Positions 18,635-30,557 of a DNA stretch of 64,000 bases are shown piece after piece. The stretch lies in contig JAJEIQ010000014.1 in the NCBI GenBank assembly GCA_022827905.1, positions 124,001 through 188,000 of the forward strand, in the 5' to 3' direction. Source of the DNA: Pseudomonadales bacterium (GTDB lineage Bacteria; Pseudomonadota; Gammaproteobacteria; Pseudomonadales; Azotimanducaceae). The notes under the pieces were generated by a model. It was not told the DNA's origin. It ran no database searches and was given only the letters and a program-made list of their open reading frames with translations. The translations under genes were made by a program, and so were the position numbers. Within the stretch, counting starts at the first letter, position 1, and each line of letters starts with the position of its first letter.

Positions 18635-19285
18635 ATGAGCTTGGAATGCGTTACCGTGGAATCGGGCGATGCGCCCGTCGGCAGCGTCATCTGGATGCAC
18701 GGCTTAGGCGCCGACGCCCACGACTTCGAGCCGATCATTCCCATGCTGAACCTGGATGCCCCGCTACGCTTCGTGTTCCCGAACGCGCCCGTGCGTCCGG
18801 TGACCATCAACGGCGGCGCCGAGATGCGCGCCTGGTACGACATCGATCCGGGCGCGCCCTTGTCGGGACAGGCCGACATCAAAGCCTCCGCCGCCCAGAT
18901 CACCGAAATCCTGGAAGGTGAAGTCGCCGCTGGCACCCCGGCCAACCGCATCGTGCTGGCGGGCTTCAGCCAAGGCGGCGTCATCGCCTTTGAGCTGGGC
19001 CTGGCCTACGAGCAGCGCTTGGCGGGCATCATGGCCCTGTCCACCTACGTTCACGACCACGAGCACTTGGCGGACCGCATCGGCCTCGCCAACATCGACA
19101 CGCCCATCTTCATGGCCCACGGCCTGATGGATCCGATGATCCCCCTCACCCGGGCGGTGACCTGCCGGGAAGCCTTGTTGGGCCTCAACTACCAGATCGA
19201 GTGGCGCCAGTACGGCATGGGCCACCAAGTCTGCCCGGAGGAGATCACCCACGTCAGCGACTGGCTGAACCGGGTCTATGGTTGA
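18635..19285 (+). CDS. Phospholipase/carboxylesterase family hydrolase
   Basis: A 216-residue small alpha/beta hydrolase of the carboxylesterase II/LYPLA (YpfH, EstB) group. Family marks are IWMHGLGADAHDFEPI, FPNAPVRPVTINGG, MRAWYDI, the nucleophile in LAGFSQGGVIAFELGL, the aspartate in AHGLMDPMIP and the histidine in YGMGHQVCPEE. Such enzymes cleave short-chain esters or lysophospholipids in the cytoplasm. AGGAGG lies at good distance before the ATG. Confidence 0.92.
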   Translation: MSLECVTVESGDAPVGSVIWMHGLGADAHDFEPIIPMLNLDAPLRFVFPNAPVRPVTINGGAEMRAWYDIDPGAPLSGQADIKASAAQITEILEGEVAAGTPANRIVLAGFSQGGVIAFELGLAYEQRLAGIMALSTYVHDHEHLADRIGLANIDTPIFMAHGLMDPMIPLTRAVTCREALLGLNYQIEWRQYGMGHQVCPEEITHVSDWLNRVYG

Positions 19286-19316
19286 GGGCAAGAAGCCGCC
19301 TTGCGCACTCCACAAT

Positions 19317-19378
19317 TCGAGGGCGGGACGCCCTCGTTCCGGGGAACACAATTCGAGGGCGGGACGCCCTCGCTCCGG
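19317..19378 (-). repeat. Two tandem REP elements between esterase and miaE
   Basis: Copies at 19317-19342 and 19353-19378 in the same orientation with a 36-bp period. The first has CGTTCCGG in place of CGCTCCGG. The second copy ends 7 nt before the miaE start. Confidence 0.85.
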
Positions 19379-19385
19379 GAAACAA

Positions 19386-19958
19386 ATGATGCCGCAACTC
19401 GCGCCGACCCCGCCAGGTTGGATCGACGCCGTGCTCGGCGACTTCGACCGTTTTCTGCAGGACCACGCCTCGTGCGAGAAAAAGGCGGCGGGCATGGCGT
19501 TGAAGATGGCCTCCCACTACCCCGACAAGCCACTGCTGCTGAACGCAATGGCGGACCTCTCCGTGGAGGAGATGTCCCACTACCGGGAGGTCATCCGCCT
19601 GCTCACCCGGCGCGGCATCGCACCCGCCCCCGACGCCAAGGATCCCTACATCGCCACCATGAACCGTCAAGTGCGGCGCGGGCCCGATTTCTTCCTCCTC
19701 GACCGGCTGTTGATCGCGGCAGTGGTGGAGATGCGCGGCTGCGAGCGCTTCGGGCTGATCGCGGATGCGCTGCCGGAGGGTGCGGAACAACGCTTTTTTG
19801 CCGCCCTCAACGAGAGCGAACGCCGGCATGGCGAACTCTTCCTGGATTTGGCGCGGCAACACTGCGACGCAGAGGCGGTAGGGCCGCACATCGATGGCCT
19901 GGTGCGCATCGAAGCGGACATCATCGCCGCCCTGCCCCTGCTGCCCCGCCTGCATTGA
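19386..19958 (+). CDS. miaE: tRNA-(ms2io6A)-hydroxylase
   Basis: A 190-residue non-haem di-iron hydroxylase that converts ms2i6A-37 to ms2io6A-37 in tRNA. Iron ligands of the ferritin-like bundle are visible in DLSVEEMSHYREV, AAVVEMRGCERF and NESERRHGELF. The start is ATG 19386 or the adjacent 19389; the frame runs upstream to 19278 but only through REP DNA, read as SRAGRPRSG twice. No good ribosome-binding site is left beside the REP copy (only GGGAAA). The stop overlaps the next gene's TTG start. Confidence 0.9.
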   Translation: MMPQLAPTPPGWIDAVLGDFDRFLQDHASCEKKAAGMALKMASHYPDKPLLLNAMADLSVEEMSHYREVIRLLTRRGIAPAPDAKDPYIATMNRQVRRGPDFFLLDRLLIAAVVEMRGCERFGLIADALPEGAEQRFFAALNESERRHGELFLDLARQHCDAEAVGPHIDGLVRIEADIIAALPLLPRLH

Positions 19959-21130
19959 CCTCGCGCCAAGCCATCGAACGCTACCTGGACCGCTACGGTG
20001 AACCGGAGGCGCGCCAGGTTCCGCTACTGGCTGCCCGTTATGAGAACGTTCTGACTATTCCCTGCTACGACGAGCCGCCGGAGTGCGTCGACACGGTTCT
20101 GGGCCGCTTGGACGCCTCCGCGCTGGTGATCTTGGTCATCAACGCCCCAAGCGATGCCGACGCCGAGGCCCGCCGCCGCACCGAAGCGTTTTGGCGCGCG
20201 CTCGGCGGCGCGGAAGACGAGCCATTCCACACCAGCCCATGGCGCCGCCGGATCGATGTCCTGGCGGTCAACCGGGCGGCGCCAAGCCGGCTCATCCCGC
20301 GCCGCCAAGGGGTCGGCCTCGCCCGCAAGATCGCCGCCGACATGGCCTGTGGGTTGATCGCCGCGGGGCGCATCCACAGCCCTTGGATCCACATGACCGA
20401 CGCCGATGCGGAACTGCCGGCCGACTACTTCGCGCCAATGCCGACCGGCCCCGGCTGCGCTCTTTATCCCTTCCGCCATGAGGCGCCTTCCGAGCTTGCG
20501 CCCGCCATGCGGCGCTACGAACTGCAGCTGCGCTACTACGTCAATCGCCTAGGCTGGGCGGGTTCGCCCTACGCCTTCCACACCATCGGCAGCACGATCG
20601 CCATCCATGCGGACACCTACGCCAAGGTGCGCGGGGTGCCCAAGCGCAACGCCGGCGAGGACTTCCACCTGCTCAACAAGGCCGCCAAGGTGGCGCCCAT
20701 TCACCGCTTGAGCCGCCCCGAAATCCGCCTCAAGGCACGCCTGTCCACGCGGGTGCCGTTCGGCACCGGCCCCGCCCTGGGCCGCATGACGGCAGACGAT
20801 CACGCCTTAAGCTATGCGCCCGAGTCGTTCAATCGCCTAGCGGAAGTGATCGCGCACATCGAACGTGGAGCGCCGCTCTCCGAAGAGTCGGCCGCGCTGC
20901 TCGAGGAGCTGGGCTACCCCCGCTTCCGCAGCCAAGCCCAACGCCAACACCGCCGCCCCGAAACGCTGCGCAAGGCCACCCACCAGTGGTTTGACGGCCT
21001 GCGTACCTTGCGCTTCATCCACTTGGCGCGCCGCTTTCACCCCGACCGGCCACTGGCTGAATCCCTCAACCGGCTGTTCGGTCCCATCGACCACTTGGCC
21101 CACCTCAAGGCACTCGAACAGGACGCCTAA
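19955..21130 (+). CDS. Glycosyltransferase-like protein (GT-A type)
   Basis: A 391-residue protein from a TTG overlapping the miaE stop (TTGA). It has a GT-A-like core: LTIPCYDEPPECVDTVL at the start, a DxD-type motif in HMTDADAELPADYF, and an ED acceptor-site motif in NAGEDFHLLNKAAK. No membrane anchor was seen. The fit to GT family 2 is general and no specific family is named. Co-transcription with miaE is likely. It converges with the phosphotransferase gene, the two stops overlapping by 4 nt. Confidence 0.7.
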   Translation: MTSRQAIERYLDRYGEPEARQVPLLAARYENVLTIPCYDEPPECVDTVLGRLDASALVILVINAPSDADAEARRRTEAFWRALGGAEDEPFHTSPWRRRIDVLAVNRAAPSRLIPRRQGVGLARKIAADMACGLIAAGRIHSPWIHMTDADAELPADYFAPMPTGPGCALYPFRHEAPSELAPAMRRYELQLRYYVNRLGWAGSPYAFHTIGSTIAIHADTYAKVRGVPKRNAGEDFHLLNKAAKVAPIHRLSRPEIRLKARLSTRVPFGTGPALGRMTADDHALSYAPESFNRLAEVIAHIERGAPLSEESAALLEELGYPRFRSQAQRQHRRPETLRKATHQWFDGLRTLRFIHLARRFHPDRPLAESLNRLFGPIDHLAHLKALEQDA

Positions 21131-21999
21131 AACGCGAACAGCCGGTTGGCGAGTTCGTCGAGGGTCGCTACGCCGCTTGACGGCAGCAATCGGGGAAGTT
21201 TGTGGAACACATCCATCGTCCGGTGCTGGATCAGGCCTTGGGCTTGGCGATGCAGGGCCAGCGCCAGCGCCTTGTGTGTCCAGTCCGGGTCGGCTTGCCA
21301 ACAGCTGGCTTCCAAGAAGGCGCGCAACAGCGCCTTGTCGCCGTCAAACAAATCCAGGTGCAGCTTGGCCAATTCGTAGTGGGTATTGGCAAGCGCGGCA
21401 TCGCCCCAATCGATGATGCCGGCCAGGTGGCCACCCGCTACGAACACGTGGCGGTGCATCAGGTCGCTGTGAACGAAGGCGGTCTGAGAGCAATTGAGGC
21501 TCGCAAGGAAGCCGCCAATTTGAGCGACCAGATGAGCTGGAAGGGAACTGCGCTCGGCGGCGTCCACCAAGTCCCGCACGGCCATCGGTTCGAGCGCCGC
21601 GACATCGTCGGGCCGCAAGGACCACCACAGACGCGCCTGTTCACCGAGTTCGGCCACCACCTGCAATTTCTTCCCGGGAGGCAAATCGGCTTGACTCCAA
21701 GCCACGCCCTGCATGCGGGTCATGACCAAATAGGGCCAAGACGGACCGGCGCCTTCATGCAGCCACCCTTCGGCAAGCAACCGAGGCGCGGTCACACCGG
21801 GGACACCTGCCAATGCCGCCAAGGCGGCTCGCTCCGCCTGAAAGCTGGCCTGCCATGAGCCGTGGCCACCGAACAGCTTGATGACCAGGTCGCCATGCAG
21901 AAAAGTGGGGTAGGTCGCGCCGACGCCCGCCGTAGTCCGATGCCCGGAGCCCGACCAGCCGTGGCGCTCAAGGATCGCGTCGATGTGCGGCAGTCTCAT
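21127..21999 (-). CDS. Aminoglycoside phosphotransferase (APH) family kinase-like protein
   Basis: A 290-residue kinase-like protein from the ATG at 21999 (MRLPHIDAILERHGW); the upstream frame overlaps tRNA-Val and is not coding. The catalytic loop is FVHSDLMHRHVFV, with the Asp kept but the usual Asn replaced by His, as in some APH relatives. The metal-binding DxD-type motif is GIIDWGDA. The substrate is unknown; homologues act on small alcohols, sugars or antibiotics. Confidence 0.85.
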   Translation of the reverse strand: MRLPHIDAILERHGWSGSGHRTTAGVGATYPTFLHGDLVIKLFGGHGSWQASFQAERAALAALAGVPGVTAPRLLAEGWLHEGAGPSWPYLVMTRMQGVAWSQADLPPGKKLQVVAELGEQARLWWSLRPDDVAALEPMAVRDLVDAAERSSLPAHLVAQIGGFLASLNCSQTAFVHSDLMHRHVFVAGGHLAGIIDWGDAALANTHYELAKLHLDLFDGDKALLRAFLEASCWQADPDWTHKALALALHRQAQGLIQHRTMDVFHKLPRLLPSSGVATLDELANRLFAF

Positions 22000-22013
22000 T
22001 CGATTCGCCGGTC

Positions 22014-22090
<77 letters not shown>

Positions 22091-22122
22091 AACTAAACCA
22101 AGCCCGCCGAACGAAGGCGGCA

Positions 22123-22151
22123 ATCATAACCAATACGGCACAAGCAAGGAA
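22123..22151 (-). promoter_or_regulatory. Putative sigma-70 promoter of tRNA-Val
   Basis: On the minus strand, TTCCTT (22146-22151), a 17-bp spacer and TATGAT (22123-22128) lie about 33 bp upstream of the tRNA 5' end. Confidence 0.5.
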
Positions 22152-22182
22152 CGACGCTGTTTAGTTGACGTCGAGCGGAATT

Positions 22183-22266
22183 CGGAGCGAGGGCATTACG
22201 AACCGAAGGTTTGCGCCTCGATGGGATCCAGCAAATCAGTTCGAGGGCAAGATGCCCTCGCTCCGG
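22183..22266. repeat. REPIN-like inverted REP pair
   Basis: A partial REP (22183-22196, CGGAGCGAGGGCAT) faces a complete one (22241-22266) across a spacer that contains GGATCCCATC on the minus strand. The complete copy has A-T in place of G-C at the top of the stem (GAGGGCA / TGCCCTC), so pairing is kept. Confidence 0.65.
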
Positions 22267-24344
22267 GGGTTTTCCTCGCTCCGGGGATTTTCCTCGCTCA
22301 GGGGATTTTCCTCGCTCCCGGGGTTTTCCGCCGGTCGGTACCAGATGGGGGACGTCCAAGCCATCTCGACGGTGGTTTCGGGGAGGGAGCCGTCGCTGCA
22401 TGCCGCCGGGCGGGCTGCCTCCTCGATGCGCTGGCAGTCGTGGGCGCTCCAGCGTGGCGTAGGCGCTTCCACGGCCCGCAAGTAGTAGTAGGCGGACTGC
22501 GCTACGTCGAACGTCTCGTCCTGAACCACGGCGCAGAGCGTGTCGGCTCCCGCATCGGTGCCGGTAATGGAGCGCACGTCGTAGCGGAGGGTGCCCTGGC
22601 CGTCGATCCAGCCTTTGACAAGCTGCAGTTCCCGCAGGGGCGTTGCGTCCTCTGCCGAGTCCCGGGCCGCAAATGCGATGAAGGACGGCTTGGCGTCCTC
22701 CGTGGGCGCGTGTTCAAGATCCCCGCCCATGGGCACGCCGCCGGCATAGCCCTCGGCAACCAGGGCGTCGCTGTCGCACAGGTCTTCCGAGTAGCTCCAG
22801 CCGGCGAAGAAGCGGGGCGTGATGCGCGGGCCGGACGTGCCGAAGACCTCGCGCCGCTGCATGGCTTCAAAGATGGCGTCACGGGAGTTCTCCACCGCCC
22901 AGACCCCGGCCAAACCGCCCGGGTTGCCCTCGTTGCCGCTCGTTAGAAGGCCGGGCTCCAGGCGCTCCGCAGGCGTAGCTTCGCCGGTGACCGCGCCTCG
23001 ATATTCCCCTTCGGCCACCGCCCCTGGCGTCGCTGTATGGGTGTCTGTGGAGGCGATGATGCCGAGCTTCACCGGGTTGAGGCCAATCGCCTGCTCCTCC
23101 TTGAGGCCGACCAGCAGCGCCGAGCGCACGAAATCGGTCTCGTCCACGCAGCCGGCGCCGACCATGCCGTTTTCGCCGACACCATCGCCGCACTCGACGG
23201 TCTTCACAACCTCCTCGGTGGTCACCAACTCGCCCTTCACCATGGCCATGGCGGTAAAGGCCTCCTCGCGTCCCAGCACGCGAACCGCCTCCACATCGCA
23301 CAGCTCGTCCGGCGCGCCCATGACCGCGGACAGGCCGTTGATGCACTCCGACCCGCCTTTGTGCTGGAAGATCTCGATGATCGGCTCCCGCTCCAGACGC
23401 ACCTCGGCGTAGGCCCGCCGATTCGCCACCGTGGCCTCCAAGCCCATGTAGGGCGCCATGCGCCCGTTGGCCAAGTTGGTGTTGTGCGGAATGGTCAGGT
23501 AGCTGCAGCCCGCCTCGGCGCCGCAGGCCGCATCAAGCTGCCGCCACAGGCTGCTGTCGATGGGAGCGTCAACGTATGACACCGGCAGGTCCGGCACTTC
23601 GGCGTTGCGGAAGATGACGTTGCGGTGATAGTTCGAGACCCCTGGCGTGCCCGTGTACTCATAGCCCACGAAACTGGTGTAGGTGCATGCCTCAGTGCGG
23701 TCGTAGGCCGCCTCCGCAGCCGCGATCAGCCGCTGCCAAGGGATCTCGGCGGCGGCTAGGCAGAGCCCGCCGTCCGCACCGCACACTTCCTCGACCCGGG
23801 CCGGCGTCTCGGTGGTGATGACTTCGCCCAGCATCATCATCCCTTGGCGTTCGTCCGCCCGGAAATCGGTGCAGAACCCGGTGTCGTAGCTCGGTGATCC
23901 GGGCGTGCGGCACAACGCCTGTTCACCAAGAAACTCGCCGTGGTCCGTCACCGCCATGAAGTCCAGCGGCCGGTCGATGGCGAACTCGCCCGCCGGCTTG
24001 CCGTTCTCGTCGAGTGGCCAAAAGTCGATGGCCTCGCCTCGGGCAAAGCGATGGGCATCCTCCGGCGTGGCGCCAATGCTGTTGGCGGCGGCGTCGAAGG
24101 AAAAACTGGTATGCACGTGCAAGTCGCCGAACAGGGGTTGGCGCAGCGGCGTGTAGTCGCGGCAGGGCGCTCGTTCCTCCGTGTAGCGCACCAGGCGGTC
24201 GGAGGCTTCGTCCAAATCCGCGGCCAGCGCATCCGCTGTAGGAGATTCGCCCTCGGCACCCGCCTCTTTTCGACTGTCTTCACCGCAGCCATTGACAATG
24301 AGCAGTGCTGTCCACAGCACCGCCAACATACGAACGAACCGCAT
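22236..24344 (-). CDS. DUF3604 domain-containing putative lipoprotein
   Basis: A 702-residue protein from the ATG at 24344, preceded by GGAGAAGGAA. The N-terminus MRFVRMLAVLWTALLIVNGC looks like a lipoprotein signal with a weak lipobox (VNGC). The DUF3604 core has PHP-like metal motifs GDLHVHTSFSFDAA, AVTDHGEFLG and STDTHTATPG. Its role is unknown; the fold suggests a metal-dependent phosphoesterase acting in the envelope. The C-terminal end is made of minisatellite and REP DNA, giving repeats of SEENP and the tail RSEGILPSN, so the native end has been replaced or extended. Confidence 0.87.
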   Translation of the reverse strand: MRFVRMLAVLWTALLIVNGCGEDSRKEAGAEGESPTADALAADLDEASDRLVRYTEERAPCRDYTPLRQPLFGDLHVHTSFSFDAAANSIGATPEDAHRFARGEAIDFWPLDENGKPAGEFAIDRPLDFMAVTDHGEFLGEQALCRTPGSPSYDTGFCTDFRADERQGMMMLGEVITTETPARVEEVCGADGGLCLAAAEIPWQRLIAAAEAAYDRTEACTYTSFVGYEYTGTPGVSNYHRNVIFRNAEVPDLPVSYVDAPIDSSLWRQLDAACGAEAGCSYLTIPHNTNLANGRMAPYMGLEATVANRRAYAEVRLEREPIIEIFQHKGGSECINGLSAVMGAPDELCDVEAVRVLGREEAFTAMAMVKGELVTTEEVVKTVECGDGVGENGMVGAGCVDETDFVRSALLVGLKEEQAIGLNPVKLGIIASTDTHTATPGAVAEGEYRGAVTGEATPAERLEPGLLTSGNEGNPGGLAGVWAVENSRDAIFEAMQRREVFGTSGPRITPRFFAGWSYSEDLCDSDALVAEGYAGGVPMGGDLEHAPTEDAKPSFIAFAARDSAEDATPLRELQLVKGWIDGQGTLRYDVRSITGTDAGADTLCAVVQDETFDVAQSAYYYLRAVEAPTPRWSAHDCQRIEEAARPAACSDGSLPETTVEMAWTSPIWYRPAENPGSEENPLSEENPRSEENPRSEGILPSN
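22270..22329. repeat. 18-bp minisatellite derived from REP tail
   Basis: Three full units and one partial unit of TTTTCCTCGCTCCGGGGA with small changes, directly beside the complete REP copy. It is translated in the DUF3604 gene as repeats of NP-x-SEE. Confidence 0.85.
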
Positions 24345-24616
24345 TTCCTTCTCCCCGCGAGGTTGTGGCCGCCACCCTACCACGGCCAAGCTGCTCTTTC
24401 CGATTCCTTCGAACCGCTCAGGACAACGCTAAAGCCCACCCGGATTGGAAATAAAGAATTTGTTAATCAACAGGTTGCATTCAAACTGATCCACTTGGGC
24501 AAGTGCGTTCTGTTGTTGTGCGAGGTCGAATTCGGCAGTAGAATGCCGCGCTTCGCCGCCAGCCGCCGGAAACGGTCGCTGGACAATAGGGGATTGGCGA
24601 CGCCAAGCGACCCGCC

Positions 24617-24645
24617 TGCAGACATGTCTGCACCCTGTTGCAGAC
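24617..24645. promoter_or_regulatory. Palindromic operator-like site upstream of infC
   Basis: A perfect 16-bp palindrome TGCAGACATGTCTGCA (24617-24632) is followed by a third half-site TGCAGAC (24639-24645) that overlaps the proposed -35 element of infC. It lies between divergent infC and DUF3604 genes, so it could control either. Confidence 0.5.
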
Positions 24646-24668
24646 GCCGCCAAAGAGGCTGATATTAT
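24638..24668 (+). promoter_or_regulatory. Putative infC operon promoter
   Basis: TTGCAG (24638-24643), a 19-bp spacer and an extended -10, TG-A-TATTAT (24660-24668). The transcript would have a leader of about 140 nt before infC. The rest of 24345-24815 holds no convincing gene. Confidence 0.5.
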
Positions 24669-24815
24669 CCCCCTTGGGATCGATGCCGCCGCGGGGACCG
24701 AGTTCGGTGGCGCGTCGGTGGATGCTGGCCAGATGGCCCACGAAGGGCGGGGCATTGGCCGGTTGGAGATTGCAACGCCCAACACAAACCGCAAAGGTAC
24801 TTATGGAGAGCACTC

Positions 24816-25355
24816 ATCAAAAAAGGCGCTAAGCGGGCCGAGCGCGCGCTTCTGAACGAGGAGATTCCCGCCCGAACGCTGAGGTTGATCGCCGCGGACG
24901 GACAACAGGTGGGCATCGTCTCCCGAGACGACGCCCTCATGGAGGCCAAGCGCTCGGAAATGGACCTCGTGCTGATTGCGCCGGACGCCAATCCGCCGGT
25001 CGTGAAGGTGATGGACTACGGCAAGCACCTGTTCGAGGCCAAGAAGACCCGGGCGGCGCAACGCCGGAACCAAAAGCAGATTCACGTCAAGGAAATGAAG
25101 TTCCGGCCCGGCACGGAAGAAGGGGATTATCAAGTCAAGCTCAGAAACCTGATACGCTTCCTCGAAGACGGCGACAAAGCCAAGGTGTCGCTCAGGTTTC
25201 GCGGCCGCGAGATGGTGCATCCGGAGATCGGCATGAAGCTGATGTCCCGCATCGAAGAGGATCTGGCCGAATACGGATCGATGGAGACCGAACCCAAGTT
25301 CGAAGGCCGCCAAGTCGTGATGATCCTGGCGCCCAAGAAGCGCCGGAAACACTAG
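24816..25355 (+). CDS. infC: Translation initiation factor IF-3
   Basis: IF-3 binds the 30S subunit and checks start-codon pairing. The start is the rare AUC at 24816, reading [20 protein letters not shown], with GGAG 7 nt upstream; no ATG, GTG or TTG would keep the conserved N-terminus. This gives 179 residues, the normal length. The N-domain ([20 protein letters not shown]), linker ([16 protein letters not shown]) and C-domain ([17 protein letters not shown]) are all present. A non-AUG start is the known basis of infC autoregulation. thrS, its usual upstream neighbour, is absent here. Confidence 0.95.
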   Translation: MKKGAKRAERALLNEEIPARTLRLIAADGQQVGIVSRDDALMEAKRSEMDLVLIAPDANPPVVKVMDYGKHLFEAKKTRAAQRRNQKQIHVKEMKFRPGTEEGDYQVKLRNLIRFLEDGDKAKVSLRFRGREMVHPEIGMKLMSRIEEDLAEYGSMETEPKFEGRQVVMILAPKKRRKH

Positions 25356-25491
25356 CGCCTCTCCCGTAGCCGGGGCTCCGGGCCGTTATCCAAGCCCGGA
25401 TAAGCAGTCTCGGCACGCCGAAGGGCGCACTGTGGGCGCCCGAGCGAAACAACGGGAGCGCAACTCAAACGGAAAAATCACGGAGTGGATC

Positions 25492-25692
25492 ATGCCCAAG
25501 CAGAAAACCCATAGGGGTGCCGCCAAGCGCTTTCGCCGCACGGCCACCGGCTTTAAGCATCGGCGCACCAACAGGAACCACATCCTGACCAAGAAGTCGT
25601 CCAAGCGAAAGCGGCAGTTGCGCGGCCTTGAGGCCGTGGCAAAGGCTGACACCGCGGCCCTTAAGCGCATGACGCCGAAGAAGGCCCGCTAA
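25492..25692 (+). CDS. rpmI: 50S ribosomal protein bL35
   Basis: A 66-residue basic protein starting [17 protein letters not shown] and containing [26 protein letters not shown], the full bL35 pattern (given here in parts). The frame is open upstream to 25432 but the family start is the ATG at 25492. It lies between infC and rplT. Confidence 0.97.
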   Translation: MPKQKTHRGAAKRFRRTATGFKHRRTNRNHILTKKSSKRKRQLRGLEAVAKADTAALKRMTPKKAR

Positions 25693-25767
25693 GGGCACTT
25701 CACCGCGCCGCACCGAAGGTCCGCGGGCGCATCGCCCCGCCGACCCAGCAAAACAGGAGAAATCTCC

Positions 25768-26166
25768 ATGCCAAGACCCAAACGCAGCGTCGCTTCCCGG
25801 GCGAGGCGCAAGAAGGTACTCAAGCAGGCCAAGGGCTACTACGGCGCCCGCAGCCGCTCGTTCAAAGTCGCCAAGCAGGCGGTGATCCGCGCCGGCCAGT
25901 ACGCCTACCGCGATCGCCGCCAGCGCAAACGTCAGTTTCGCTCGCTGTGGATCATGCGCATCAACGCCGCCACCCGCCAGCACGGGCTGTCCTACAGCCG
26001 CTTCATCGACGGTTTGAAGCAAGCGGAAATCGACATGGACCGCCGGGTGCTCGCCGATCTCGCCCTGCAGGAGCCCGAAGCCTTCGGCGCGCTGGTGGAA
26101 AAAGCCAAGGGCGCCTTGGCAGAAGACGCCAAGGGCGCCTCGACAAAAGACGCCGAGGCGGCCTGA
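25768..26166 (+). CDS. rplT: 50S ribosomal protein bL20
   Basis: A 132-residue RNA-binding protein of the large subunit that also represses the operon in E. coli by binding its m[22 protein letters not shown] and [19 protein letters not shown] are typical. The last about 14 residues ([11 protein letters not shown] end) are an Ala/Lys/Asp-rich extension beyond the usual length near 118. AGGAGA precedes the ATG. Confidence 0.97.
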   Translation: MPRPKRSVASRARRKKVLKQAKGYYGARSRSFKVAKQAVIRAGQYAYRDRRQRKRQFRSLWIMRINAATRQHGLSYSRFIDGLKQAEIDMDRRVLADLALQEPEAFGALVEKAKGALAEDAKGASTKDAEAA

Positions 26167-29600
<3,434 letters not shown>

Positions 29601-29756
29601 CGGCGGGGCGATGGCGGCAGGGGTGCGGCAGTATGGCAACACCTAGTCGGAAGCCCTTAGCTCGCCCCAGTGCGGCGGGGGGGGCTGACGACAAAGGGAG
29701 GACCAGCCAGGCATGGGACCGTCTCCACTTGGCTAATGGAAGGGAGGCTTGGCACT

Positions 29757-30065
29757 TTGGGAGCGCTGACAAAAGCGCAGATGGCCGAAAGGCTGTTTGA
29801 GGAATTCGGGCTCAACAAGCGCGAGGCAAAGGAGATTGTCGAGACCTTCTTTGAGGAGCTGGCCCAATGCCTTGAGCGCAATGAGCGGGTCAAGCTGTCC
29901 AGTTTCGGCAATTTCGATCTGCGCGACAAACGCGCCCGGCCCGGCAGGAACCCCAAATCCGGCGAGGAAATCCCGGTTTCCGCACGACGTGTCGTCACCT
30001 TCCATCCCGGCCAAAAGCTGAAGGCCAGAGTGGGCGCCCATGTCGGTCCCGAATCCAAGCCCTGA
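29757..30065 (+). CDS. ihfA: Integration host factor subunit alpha
   Basis: A DNA-bending protein that works with IhfB in transcription, replication and recombination. The best start is TTG 29757, giving [18 protein letters not shown], which matches the family N-terminus, with GGGAGG 9 nt upstream; ATG 29736 would add 7 unlike residues. The DNA-binding arm is in [20 protein letters not shown]. At 102 residues the length is normal. It follows pheT in the classical order and overlaps merR by 26 bp. Confidence 0.95.
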   Translation: MGALTKAQMAERLFEEFGLNKREAKEIVETFFEELAQCLERNERVKLSSFGNFDLRDKRARPGRNPKSGEEIPVSARRVVTFHPGQKLKARVGAHVGPESKP

Positions 30066-30393
30066 GTCGCCTCCCCTTCCCAACAAGCGCTATCTGAGCA
30101 TCGGCGAAGTCAGCAAGCACTTTGAGGTGGCCCCCCATGTGCTGCGCTACTGGGAGAAGGAATTCCCCCAACTCGGCCCTATCAAGCGACGCGGCAACCG
30201 GCGCTGCTACGAGCAGCGGGACGTCCTGCTGATCACGCGCATCAACTCGTTGCTCAAGGACCAGGGGCTCACCATCGCCGGAGCCAGGAAGGTCCTGGAC
30301 GGCGACGACGCCAAACAGGACCAAGCCCAGTCGAAGGCGCTGGCCCGGCAATTCATCGCGGAACTCGAGGAACTGCTGCAAGCGATCAAGTGA
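30040..30393 (+). CDS. MerR family transcriptional regulator
   Basis: A 117-residue protein with a MerR winged helix ([26 protein letters not shown]) and the short C-terminal coiled-coil that follows. It lacks a metal-binding C-terminal domain. This small MerR gene is a standing neighbour of ihfA in gammaproteobacteria. It begins within ihfA and ends 40 bp before tRNA-Pro. Its target genes are unknown. Confidence 0.92.
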   Translation: MSVPNPSPESPPLPNKRYLSIGEVSKHFEVAPHVLRYWEKEFPQLGPIKRRGNRRCYEQRDVLLITRINSLLKDQGLTIAGARKVLDGDDAKQDQAQSKALARQFIAELEELLQAIK

Positions 30394-30432
30394 TGCGCCA
30401 CTCGGCTCGGGCGGGTTACAATACTCCTGCGC

Positions 30433-30509
30433 CGGGGCGTAGCGCAGTCTGGTAGCGCACTTGACTGGGGGTCAAGTGGTCGCAGGTTCAAATCCTGCCG
30501 TCCCGACCA
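30433..30509 (+). tRNA. tRNA-Pro (GGG)
   Basis: Acceptor CGGGGCG with CGTCCCG, D-arm GCGC/GCGC, anticodon stem CTTGA/TCAAG with loop CTGGGGG (anticodon GGG), T-arm GCAGG/CCTGC, discriminator A and encoded CCA. A TACAAT -10 element is at 30417-30422. Confidence 0.95.
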
Positions 30510-30557
30510 ACAACCAACTTAACTTCCCTCACTTGGCACACCTTGGAGGACAAGCCC

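Noticed and set aside
19317..19378. Possible short CRISPR array from two palindromic repeats
   Set aside because: The repeats belong to the dispersed REP family, the gap is only 10 bp, and no cas gene is present.
24429..24815. Small frames or a thrS remnant before infC
   Set aside because: No threonyl-tRNA synthetase motif could be found in any frame; the stretch reads as a promoter and leader.
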